This document shows, piece by piece, positions 1 through 5,613 of a stretch of DNA of 6,831 nt. A model generated the notes under the pieces. That model saw nothing but the letters and a program-made list of their open reading frames with translations. It was not told the origin of the DNA and searched no databases. Origin of the DNA: Acetobacterium sp. (GTDB lineage Bacteria; Bacillota; Clostridia; Eubacteriales; Eubacteriaceae); the NCBI GenBank assembly GCA_022013395.1, contig JAKLQL010000347.1:1-6831 (forward strand). Reading direction: 5' to 3'. Position numbers and translations under genes: made by a program. Each line of letters opens with the position of its first letter. Positions within the stretch are counted from its first letter, which is position 1.

Positions 1-378
1 GACATCTTTGCCGGCATAATCTGTAAAAAGCGCATCGATGGTTTCTTTGGCCAGCTCAATGGCAAACATGCCGCAGTTGTACATATTCTGTCTGAAGATC
101 CGGGCAAAACTTTCAGCAATCACGACATTGATGCCGTTGACTTCCAGGGCCCAGGGGGCATGCTCCCGGGACGACCCACAGCCAAAGTTTTCCCGGGTAA
201 CAAGGACTGCTTTATCCTGGGTATCTTCCTTGCTGAAGCCTGGTAAGACCAGATCTTCCAGCAAATTGGGTTGTAAGGCTTCTTTGGTAATTTCGGTCAG
301 ATATTTTGCCGGGATGATTTCATCGGTATTGATATCGCTACGGTCTAAAAATAATACATTTCCTTTAAAATTTTTCAT
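1..378 (-). CDS. leuD: 3-isopropylmalate dehydratase-type small subunit (LeuD-like), 3' end cut by window edge
   Basis: This is the small (swivel-domain) subunit of an aconitase-superfamily hydro-lyase. With the LeuC-like subunit encoded just upstream it would isomerise 2- and 3-isopropylmalate in leucine synthesis, in the cytoplasm. The visible 126 residues start MKNFKGNVLFLD and carry the family signatures: DINTDEIIPAKYL at about 15-27 and the substrate-carboxylate-binding segment NFGCGSSREHAP at 64-75. LeuD proteins are usually about 160-170 residues, so roughly the last 40 lie outside the window. The ATG is only 10 bases after the leuC stop, and its Shine-Dalgarno (383-390) overlaps that stop, which indicates translational coupling. 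The specificity loop after the conserved Tyr-Leu reads YLTE. This is not the YLRT reported for homoaconitase, so it leans towards isopropylmalate, but a related hydroxyacid such as 2,3-dimethylmalate cannot be excluded. The family call is firm; the exact substrate is inferred. Confidence 0.85.
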   Translation of the reverse strand, partial: MKNFKGNVLFLDRSDINTDEIIPAKYLTEITKEALQPNLLEDLVLPGFSKEDTQDKAVLVTRENFGCGSSREHAPWALEVNGINVVIAESFARIFRQNMYNCGMFAIELAKETIDALFTDYAGKDV

Positions 379-382
379 GTCT

Positions 383-390
383 CTCCACCT
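383..390 (-). promoter_or_regulatory. leuD ribosome binding site overlapping the leuC stop
   Basis: On the minus strand AGGTGGAG lies 4-6 bases before the leuD ATG and shares its first bases with the TAG stop of leuC (389-391). Ribosomes finishing leuC would be placed directly on the leuD start, which suits a 1:1 two-subunit enzyme. Confidence 0.65.
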
Positions 391-1675
391 ATGCCTTATA
401 TAAATCAGAATTTGTAATGGTGCCGGTAATCGCTGCCGCTGCTGCTGACGCCGGGCTCATCAGATGAACCATGCCACCCTTACCCATCCGGCCGTTGAAA
501 TTACGATTGGTCGTAGAGGCACAGACTTCGCCTTCAGCCAATACTCCGTTGCTCATCCCCAGACAGGCCCCGCAGGTGGGATTGGTCACACAGAAACCGG
601 CATCCTGGAAGATTTCGATGAGTCCTTCTTTTAAGGCCATGGAATAGATCGCCGGGGTTGCCGGGCTAACAATGGCGCGCACATTATCGCTGATTTTATG
701 GCCCTTTAAAACGCTGGCGGCGATTCGCAAATCTTCAATCCGGCCGTTGGTGCAGCTGCCGATGTAGATCTGATCGACTTTTGTGCCTGCTTCTTGCTTC
801 ACGGTGCGGACCTGGTCCGGTTTAAAACCGATGGTTACCATTGGTTCCAGTTCCGAAACATTGTATTCACAAATTCGTTCATATTCGGCATCGGCATCGG
901 ATACCCATTTGGAATAATCTTTCAGCGCGTCTGCTTTGGTGGCGAACTCATCCTTGATGAACTCCCACAGGTAGTCGACGGTGGTCATATCGGGATAGCA
1001 GATGCCACAGGTACCGCCGGCTTCAATGGCCATGTTGCACAGGGTCATTCGGGATTCCATGGACATGGCATCCACCACTGGGCCGGTGAACTCGATGACC
1101 ATGTTGGTGGCACCGTTAACGGTCAGCTCTTTAATGATAAAAAGGATCAAATCCTTGGCGAATACCCCTGGCTTTAATTCGCCCTTTAACACAATCTTAA
1201 TGGTCTTGGGAAAATGGAAGGCACAGACACCTTTTAAAATCCCGACTTCCAGGTCCGTTGTGCCGATTCCGGCGGCGAAAGCTCCAAAGGCGCCATGGGT
1301 ACAGGTGTGAGAATCCCCCATGATGATGGTATAACCGGGTCGGACAAAGCCTTTTTCGGGAAAAATGGCATGACAGACACCGTTTTTGCCGATATCGAAA
1401 AAGTCTTTAATCGCGTGTCTGCGGGCCCAATCCCGGAGAATTTTTCCCTGTTCGGCCGTTTTTGAGTCCTTAGCTGGTGTCACATGGTCGATCACGGCCT
1501 TAATCTTGGTCGGATCAAAGACCCGGTCCATACCCCGGGCCATCAGATCGGTAATGGCAATGGGGGTGGTAATTTCATGACAGAAAACCCGGTCCAGTTT
1601 CAGCACATGTGTGTCGGGGAACGGTTCGTCGACCCGGTGTGCATCAAATATTTTTTCAGCGATTGTTTTTCCCAT
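389..1675 (-). CDS. leuC: 3-isopropylmalate dehydratase-type large subunit (LeuC-like, aconitase superfamily)
   Basis: This is the catalytic [4Fe-4S] subunit of a dehydratase/isomerase of the LeuC/homoaconitase group, 428 residues, the normal length for the short LeuC type. Visible signatures are DSHTCTHGAFG at 121-131, the cluster ligands Cys308 (in IGSCTNGR) and Cys368/Cys371 (in TNPTCGACLG), and the substrate-binding NRNFNGRMG at 390-398. The frame is open for 28 more codons upstream, but the ATG at 1675 has an excellent AAGGAG at 1682-1687, six bases away, and begins with the family's typical MGKTIAEKIF. The longer reading would run through the promoter. The gene is followed after 10 bases by the small subunit. 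No leuA, leuB or other leucine gene is visible, so the leucine role rests on family resemblance; 2,3-dimethylmalate dehydratase (DmdA) and homoaconitase are close relatives that residues alone do not exclude. The fold and Fe-S hydro-lyase chemistry are secure. Confidence 0.88.
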   Translation of the reverse strand: MGKTIAEKIFDAHRVDEPFPDTHVLKLDRVFCHEITTPIAITDLMARGMDRVFDPTKIKAVIDHVTPAKDSKTAEQGKILRDWARRHAIKDFFDIGKNGVCHAIFPEKGFVRPGYTIIMGDSHTCTHGAFGAFAAGIGTTDLEVGILKGVCAFHFPKTIKIVLKGELKPGVFAKDLILFIIKELTVNGATNMVIEFTGPVVDAMSMESRMTLCNMAIEAGGTCGICYPDMTTVDYLWEFIKDEFATKADALKDYSKWVSDADAEYERICEYNVSELEPMVTIGFKPDQVRTVKQEAGTKVDQIYIGSCTNGRIEDLRIAASVLKGHKISDNVRAIVSPATPAIYSMALKEGLIEIFQDAGFCVTNPTCGACLGMSNGVLAEGEVCASTTNRNFNGRMGKGGMVHLMSPASAAAAAITGTITNSDLYKA

Positions 1676-1712
1676 TTTATTCTCCTTGTTTTTCCTTCGT
1701 ATTGATTGCTTT

Positions 1713-1741
1713 ATTATATAAGAAAATATACAATTTGTGAA
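1713..1741 (-). promoter_or_regulatory. Promoter of leuCD
   Basis: On the minus strand a -35 TTCACA (1736-1741, five of six matches) and a perfect -10 TATAAT (1713-1718) are separated by exactly 17 bases. Transcription would start near 1706, giving a leader of about 30 bases before the leuC ATG. That leaves no room for a T-box or long leader-peptide attenuator downstream of the start site. Confidence 0.75.
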
Positions 1742-1750
1742 ATGAATGTT

Positions 1751-1765
1751 ATTGATCATATCAAT
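1751..1765. promoter_or_regulatory. Inverted repeat just upstream of the leuCD -35 (possible operator)
   Basis: ATTGAT and ATCAAT face each other across a 3-base spacer (CAT), centred about 20 bases upstream of the leuCD -35 box. This is a typical place for an activator site. It resembles the FNR/CRP-type TTGAT...ATCAA palindrome, but the spacer is 3 rather than 4 bases, so no regulator is assigned. Confidence 0.35.
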
Positions 1766-1916
1766 TCGTTTTGATGATTACATAATTTTTGCAACAACCC
1801 TCCCCATGGGATCTATGGACTGAAGCCGATTTTCTGAGAAATTTGATTGCCTAAGGAAATCTTTAGTGCCGTTTAGACCAATGACTGATACTATTTTTTG
1901 TTTTCATATTCAATGC

Positions 1917-1937
1917 AAATAATTTGCCAAATTATTT
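1917..1937. repeat. Perfect AT-rich palindrome, 10-bp arms around one base
   Basis: AAATAATTTG and CAAATTATTT are exact reverse complements separated by a single C. There is no T-run or GC core, so it is not a terminator. Its compact dyad shape suits a protein-binding site. It lies about 175 bases upstream of the leuCD -35 and just past the terminator of the preceding gene. Confidence 0.4.
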
Positions 1938-1958
1938 TACTTAACCTTTATCGGTTCT

Positions 1959-1995
1959 AAAAAAATCAGCCTTTCGCAATGAAAAGCTGACTTTT
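1959..1995 (-). terminator. Intrinsic terminator of the flavoenzyme gene
   Basis: On the minus strand the arms AAAAGTCAGCTTTTC (1981-1995) and GAAAGGCTGATTTTT (1961-1975) form a 15-pair stem with two G-T wobbles around the 5-base loop ATTGC. The stem is followed by a T-run of seven that starts inside it. It lies 41 bases after the flavoenzyme stop and separates that unit from leuCD. Confidence 0.85.
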
Positions 1996-2036
1996 ATTTA
2001 TTTAGTATTCTGTTTAGTTATGTTTTATGTATCACC

Positions 2037-3935
2037 TTAATTTATATTCAGTGCAGCGTAGAACCCTTCCCGGACAGCGGAGGTGATATTGCCCGGTTTT
2101 GTACAATCCCCGACAATCGTCGTATCCGCCACCAGGCCAGATAATTCCGCAATGACCTGGCAATTGGGTCTGACCCCTAATGACAGAACCACAGTATCGC
2201 AAAGCAGGGTTTCGGTGGTGCCGTCTTCTTTTTCGATGATTACACCATCATCCGTGACTTCCACCAGTTTCACCTTTTCTCGCAGCAGAACTCCAGCCTG
2301 AGCAGCCATTCCCCGGAGGGTGGCATAGGTCAGAATCCCGGCCAGACCGTTTCGGTCAATTTCATCCACCGTCTGCATATCAATAACCGTTACCTCGTGC
2401 CCCTGGTTGACTAAGGTTAGTGCCGTTTCGGTACCGGTTAGGCCGGCTCCGGCCAGAACAACCTTTTTGCCGACAATCGCTTTGCCCATATCCACATCCA
2501 TAGCCAACACCACCTTGTCTTTGCTGATTCCCGGAAGCTTGGGAATAATCGGGCTGCTGCCAGTGGCGATGATTAAAGCATCGGGATTTTCCGCTTCGAT
2601 CAGTGCTTTGGTGGCCAGGGTATTTTTGCGAACCTCAATATCCATCATTTTCTCGGTCAGATTTACGGACCAGTCCAGGTAGCGGCTGACATCACCCTTG
2701 ATCGGATTGGCGGCCGCCGGAATCAAACTGCCTCCCAATTGGGTATCTTTTTCAATAATGATGGGCTGATGCCCCCGGGTAGCCAGCCAGCGAGCGGCTT
2801 CCATACCGGCGCAGCCGCCACCGACGATGATGACCTTTTTACTGACTTCGGCTTTGGGAATCTCGGTAATTTGCCCTTCGCGGCCAACTAATGGATTGAC
2901 GCTGCAACGGATCGGTTTGGGTGAAGCATGAGGATCTGGATCACCGGTGCAGATACAACAGCGGATACAAGGGCGGATTTCATCGGCAATGCCGTCTTTT
3001 GCCTTGTTGACCAGATCGGGATCGGCAATGAAGCCCCGGATCATCGCGACCATATCAGCCTTGCCGGTAGCCAAGGCATCTTCAGCCAGTTCCATGTTAA
3101 ACGAGCCGACGGTAACCACCGGAATATCCAGTTCTTCCTTAAACCGCTGAGCAAACCGGACATTGGTGGCCACTGGAAGATAAGCCGGCTGGATCATCAT
3201 CCCAATGGTCATCGGATCATAGAGATTTCCCACCGAAACGTGGATCATATCAATTTTATGCTGAATTGATTTGGCAAAGGCCAGGGCGTCTTCCACGCCT
3301 ACTCCACCTGGGGTCAGCTCGTCGCCGCTGATCCGCCATTCGATGGCCATCTCAGTACCAATTCGTTCCCGCACCGCATCGATCAGCTCATTGGCAAAAC
3401 GACAGCGGTTTTCCATGGTGTCCCAGCTGTATTCATCGATCCGTTTGTTCATCGCCTGAGAATAGAAATTGGCCACCACATGGCCGTGACCGCCATGAAG
3501 CATGACCATGTCAAACCCGGCTTTTTTACAGCGCTCGGCGGCATCGGCAAAATCCCGGATGATGCTTTTGATTTCATCTTTGGTGAAATCTGCCGGCAGG
3601 TGCTCTTCATCCCGCAGATTCAACTCGATGTTAGCGAGCGCCCCATAACGATGAATAGCATCAGTAAGCTGGAACAAGCCATGAACCACATAGTTGTCGG
3701 ACAAATTGATGACGTATTTAGAATGGGCAGCATAGTCTTTGGTAACCGGGCTGTCGCCAACGGTGACAATCCCGGCCCCACCCTTGGCCATGGCCGCCGT
3801 ATAGGTGATGAATTCATTGGTGACGTAACCATCCAGTGATGCCAGCATCGGCTCGGCCGGTGAGACCTCAATTCGGTTTTTGGCGGTGAGTTTTCCGATT
3901 TTCAGCGGTTGAAAAACATGCTCAAAGGTTTGCAT
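2037..3935 (-). CDS. Old Yellow Enzyme-family NAD(P)H:flavin oxidoreductase (2,4-dienoyl-CoA reductase/enoate reductase type)
   Basis: This is a three-part flavo-iron-sulfur enzyme of 632 residues, the usual length for the FadH/BaiCD/trimethylamine dehydrogenase group. Residues 1-320 form the FMN-binding TIM barrel (FQPLKIGKLTAKNRI at the start, GDELTPGGVG at 204-213, MIRGFIADPDL at 298-308). Residues 323-344 hold the [4Fe-4S] cysteines. Two dinucleotide folds follow: VGGGCAG at 371-377 and AGAGLTG at 495-501, with the C-terminal flavin motif IVGDCTKPGNI at 607-617. By family, electrons pass from NAD(P)H through FAD and the cluster to FMN and then to an unsaturated substrate in the cytoplasm. 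Two departures are visible. The active-site segment reads HGGHGHVVANF (147-157), with His152 where many relatives have Tyr. The cluster spacing is Cys323, Cys326, Cys327, Cys329, Cys344 rather than the usual C-x2-C-x3-C-x11-C. The ATG has GAGGAG seven bases upstream. It is transcribed alone, and the substrate cannot be named. Confidence 0.88.
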   Translation of the reverse strand: MQTFEHVFQPLKIGKLTAKNRIEVSPAEPMLASLDGYVTNEFITYTAAMAKGGAGIVTVGDSPVTKDYAAHSKYVINLSDNYVVHGLFQLTDAIHRYGALANIELNLRDEEHLPADFTKDEIKSIIRDFADAAERCKKAGFDMVMLHGGHGHVVANFYSQAMNKRIDEYSWDTMENRCRFANELIDAVRERIGTEMAIEWRISGDELTPGGVGVEDALAFAKSIQHKIDMIHVSVGNLYDPMTIGMMIQPAYLPVATNVRFAQRFKEELDIPVVTVGSFNMELAEDALATGKADMVAMIRGFIADPDLVNKAKDGIADEIRPCIRCCICTGDPDPHASPKPIRCSVNPLVGREGQITEIPKAEVSKKVIIVGGGCAGMEAARWLATRGHQPIIIEKDTQLGGSLIPAAANPIKGDVSRYLDWSVNLTEKMMDIEVRKNTLATKALIEAENPDALIIATGSSPIIPKLPGISKDKVVLAMDVDMGKAIVGKKVVLAGAGLTGTETALTLVNQGHEVTVIDMQTVDEIDRNGLAGILTYATLRGMAAQAGVLLREKVKLVEVTDDGVIIEKEDGTTETLLCDTVVLSLGVRPNCQVIAELSGLVADTTIVGDCTKPGNITSAVREGFYAALNIN

Positions 3936-3988
3936 TGCGATTCTCCTCTTTAATAGATATTTTCACATACTTTCAGTTTGTTAAACCC

Positions 3989-4018
3989 ATCCTAACACAT
4001 GGCAATTTGACTTGTCAA
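3989..4018 (-). promoter_or_regulatory. Promoter of the OYE-family gene
   Basis: On the minus strand a perfect -35 TTGACA (4013-4018) and a -10 TAGGAT (3989-3994) are 18 bases apart, and TG one base before the -10 gives an extended -10. The leader is about 45 bases. The -35 sits inside a small inverted repeat TTGAC-AA-GTCAA (4007-4018), which could be a repressor site or coincidence. Confidence 0.7.
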
Positions 4019-4043
4019 TGAACTTATCATGAAGTGATTAAAT

Positions 4044-4082
4044 AAAAAAATCCCTATTACCTTTGCAGTAACGGAGATTTTT
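4044..4082 (-). terminator. Intrinsic terminator of the ATP-grasp gene
   Basis: On the minus strand AAAAATCTCCGTTAC pairs with GTAATAGGGATTTTT (one C-A mismatch and two wobbles) around a 7-base loop, ending in a run of seven T. It lies 64 bases past the ATP-grasp stop. The other strand ends in five T, so weak bidirectional action is possible. Confidence 0.75.
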
Positions 4083-4146
4083 GAAGGTGTTAAACTTGGT
4101 GACTTTTCCGAACTGACTGAGGGGCTTTACCAGGCTGCCGTTTTAC

Positions 4147-5136
4147 CTAAAACCCCAGCAAATCCAGCACCTTGTCGTCCACATGGCGGTTCTCGCCGAC
4201 AAAGGGATAATTGTGGATATGCAGGGCCGGGTTAAAGTTCAGTTCGATGATGCTGTAGTTTGTAGCATCGGGTTTTTCACGAATATCCCGGATGATGATA
4301 TCAGCGCCGCAGATCCGGGCACCGACGGCCTGGGCTGCGGCTACTGCAATGGCCTTGTAGTCATCAATAATATTATCGGTAAAATCAAGGCTATCCCCGC
4401 CGGTACTGATGTTGGAGTTTTCCCGGAGAAAGACGGTTTCGCCATGCTCGGGAATGGTCTCGATGGATTTATTCTGTTCACTGAGAAAAGCAATTTCGGT
4501 TTTCCCTAGCTGAATCTTTTCTAGCGGGGTGACATAGCCCTTCCCCCGCAGCGAATTCCGGTTTTTTTCAGCCACCAACGCTTCAATGGTATGAACCCCA
4601 TCGCCCACCACATTGGCCGGCACCCGGTGGAGAATCCCTACAACCTCATCGCCGATAACCAGAAACCGATATTCCTTGCCAGGCACAAATTCTTCAATCA
4701 AGACTGATGTATCATGAGCGAATGCCTGGATCACCGCCGTCCGATAGCAGTTTTCGCATTGGAGATTTTTATGGATAACGATCCCCAGGCCAAAATTGGA
4801 AGATTTGGGCTTGATCACAATATCTTTGCCCCGGAATGATTGATAATGCACCATCGCTTCAGCTGCTGATTTGACCTTAATCCCCGACGGCACATTGATA
4901 CCCTTTTCCCGGAGAATCAGCTTGGTGACTTCTTTGTTTTCCATAATTAAGGGCGCAATATAGCTATCCGCGGATGTCCGGGTCGCCTGTTTGATGTATT
5001 CGGTCTTACTGCCTTTTTTAAGCCGGATGAAATTATCTTCCCGATCCAGAATATCAACCACAATGCCCCGCTGCTCGGCGGCATCAATCAGCATCGCTGT
5101 TGATAATTCCAATCCATCATGATTATTTATAAACAT
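4147..5136 (-). CDS. Stand-alone ATP-grasp ligase resembling the glutathione-synthetase half of GshF/GshAB
   Basis: This is a 329-residue soluble ATP-grasp enzyme, a family that joins an acid to an amine through an acyl-phosphate. It resembles the C-terminal domain of bifunctional glutathione synthetase (GshF) throughout: LELSTAMLI near the start, YIKQATRTSADSYIAPLIMENK at 47-68, the ATP-binding KPKSSNFGLGI at 109-119, EEFVPGKEYRF at 148-158, RVPANVVGDG at 171-180, RENSNISTGGD at 238-248 and the metal-binding ELNFNPALHIH at 298-308. The gamma-glutamylcysteine ligase half, about 400 residues in GshF, is absent here and from the rest of the window. The product could be glutathione from imported or separately made gamma-Glu-Cys, or another peptide; cyanophycin-synthetase-like ligases are the alternative. 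The frame opens 13 codons earlier (GTG then ATG at 5175/5172), but those starts lack a ribosome site and lie in a hairpin. The ATG at 5136 has GAAGGTGG five bases upstream and matches the family start. Promoter and terminator make it a single-gene unit. Confidence 0.82.
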   Translation of the reverse strand: MFINNHDGLELSTAMLIDAAEQRGIVVDILDREDNFIRLKKGSKTEYIKQATRTSADSYIAPLIMENKEVTKLILREKGINVPSGIKVKSAAEAMVHYQSFRGKDIVIKPKSSNFGLGIVIHKNLQCENCYRTAVIQAFAHDTSVLIEEFVPGKEYRFLVIGDEVVGILHRVPANVVGDGVHTIEALVAEKNRNSLRGKGYVTPLEKIQLGKTEIAFLSEQNKSIETIPEHGETVFLRENSNISTGGDSLDFTDNIIDDYKAIAVAAAQAVGARICGADIIIRDIREKPDATNYSIIELNFNPALHIHNYPFVGENRHVDDKVLDLLGF

Positions 5137-5141
5137 AGTGA

Positions 5142-5149
5142 CCACCTTC
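5142..5149 (-). promoter_or_regulatory. Ribosome binding site fixing the ATP-grasp start
   Basis: GAAGGTGG on the minus strand, five bases before the ATG at 5136, agrees with the 16S complement GGAGGTGATC at eight of ten positions when extended (GAAGGTGGTC). It supports the internal ATG over the upstream GTG/ATG pair. Confidence 0.6.
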
Positions 5150-5150
5150 T

Positions 5151-5178
5151 GAAGTGATGAATCCCGGTTCATCACTTC
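5151..5178. repeat. Perfect 11-bp inverted repeat abutting the ATP-grasp ribosome site
   Basis: GAAGTGATGAA (5151-5161) and TTCATCACTTC (5168-5178) are exact reverse complements around a 6-base spacer. On the minus strand the structure lies about 16 bases downstream of the candidate -10 and ends two bases before the Shine-Dalgarno. It has no T-run. It could be a dimeric repressor operator or an RNA hairpin affecting translation or stability. Confidence 0.55.
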
Positions 5179-5193
5179 GTTTAAATATAACTT

Positions 5194-5224
5194 ATTATCA
5201 CATATCCATTGCTGCTTTTGTCTT
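5194..5224 (-). promoter_or_regulatory. Probable promoter of the ATP-grasp gene
   Basis: On the minus strand TGTGATAAT (5194-5202) is an extended -10 with five of six matches. A weak -35-like AAGACA (5219-5224) is 19 bases away, longer than optimal. The extended TG could compensate. It would give a leader that includes the 5151-5178 inverted repeat. Confidence 0.4.
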
Positions 5225-5238
5225 AAAGCTGCTACCAG

Positions 5239-5260
5239 GTCAGAGGATTACAGCTCTGAC
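5239..5260 (-). other. Hairpin after hgcB without a T-tract
   Basis: GTCAGAG and CTCTGAC form a perfect 7-bp stem with an 8-base loop, 15 bases past the hgcB stop. The following bases (CTGGTAGC) are not a T-run, so it is at most a weak or factor-assisted terminator, or an mRNA 3'-end stabiliser. Read-through from hgcAB into the ATP-grasp gene is therefore possible. Confidence 0.4.
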
Positions 5261-5275
5261 GATCAGCCTTCTCTG

Positions 5276-5581
5276 CTAACAGCAGGAGCTATCCGATTCA
5301 TGGCCACCTTCACAATCGCAGCTGGGTTCGGCTCCAGTAAAGATGCTCTTGAGAATAGCCGAAGCGCATCCTACCCCGGTCTTCACGGTAATGGCGTCAG
5401 TGGGACAATTCATGGCACAGGCCCCACATTCCATGCAGGCATCTTTGTCACGGATCTGGCTTTGACCTTCAAACAGTTCAAAGACCAGATGTGGGCAAAC
5501 CTCAAGACAGCGTCGGCATCCGACACAACGACTTTTATCCAGCTTAAGGGATACGACATTTTTAAAGTAACGATTTTTCAT
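5276..5581 (-). CDS. hgcB: HgcB, 2x[4Fe-4S] ferredoxin of mercury methylation
   Basis: This is the redox partner of HgcA. In the established system it is needed with HgcA to methylate Hg(II), and is thought to reduce the corrinoid and pass mercury. The 101 residues show two clusters: Cys19-x2-Cys22-x2-Cys25-x3-Cys29-Pro and Cys49-x2-Cys52-x2-Cys55-x3-Cys59-Pro. A lone Cys72 (in KTGVGCAS) and the terminal Cys100-Cys101 match the extra cysteines that set HgcB apart from ordinary ferredoxins. An additional CDC (Cys88, Cys90) precedes the terminal pair. The frame is open nine codons further to a TTG at 5608, but the ATG at 5581 has AAAGGA seven bases upstream and gives the usual HgcB length of about 95-105, so it is chosen. 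It follows hgcA by 32 bases and is surely cotranscribed. It is soluble or loosely membrane-associated through HgcA. Confidence 0.93.
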   Translation of the reverse strand: MKNRYFKNVVSLKLDKSRCVGCRRCLEVCPHLVFELFEGQSQIRDKDACMECGACAMNCPTDAITVKTGVGCASAILKSIFTGAEPSCDCEGGHESDSSCC

Positions 5582-5588
5582 ATGTTTT

Positions 5589-5594
5589 TCCTTT
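5589..5594 (-). promoter_or_regulatory. hgcB ribosome binding site
   Basis: AAAGGA on the minus strand, seven bases before ATG 5581, lies in the 32-base gap between hgcA and hgcB. It decides the start against the in-frame upstream TTG at 5608, which has no such site. Confidence 0.6.
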
Positions 5595-5613
5595 ATCGTA
5601 TTAAACAACTCGA

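Larger units (their letters stand above)
1742..1958. other. Gene-free stretch between the flavoenzyme terminator and the leuC promoter
   Basis: No supported gene lies here. It contains two palindromes (1751-1765 and 1917-1937, listed separately). On the minus strand there is an uninterrupted frame of about 41 codons (1778-1903) with no credible start or ribosome binding site. No T-box signature, tRNA or rRNA was seen. A weak promoter-like pair on the minus strand (TTGGCA inside the upper palindrome, then TATGAA after 16 bases) is noted but not claimed. Confidence 0.5.

Noticed and set aside
794..1177. Plus-strand frames opposite leuC, and similar ones opposite the flavoenzyme and hgcA
   Set aside because: They are mirror frames of strongly supported minus-strand genes, with no ribosome sites or recognisable domains.
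1676..1706. T-box or leader-peptide attenuator before leuC
   Set aside because: The predicted leader is only about 30 bases, and no T-box sequence or Leu-codon run is present.
1676..1759. 28-codon upstream extension of leuC
   Set aside because: It runs through the -10/-35 promoter and the ribosome site; the family start MGKTIAEK follows the strong AAGGAG.
1778..1903. 41-codon open frame on the minus strand upstream of leuC
   Set aside because: No start codon with a ribosome site, no recognised family, and of a length expected by chance.
5137..5175. 13-codon N-terminal extension of the ATP-grasp protein (GTG/ATG starts)
   Set aside because: These starts lie inside the inverted repeat with no Shine-Dalgarno; the internal ATG matches the GshF domain start and has one.
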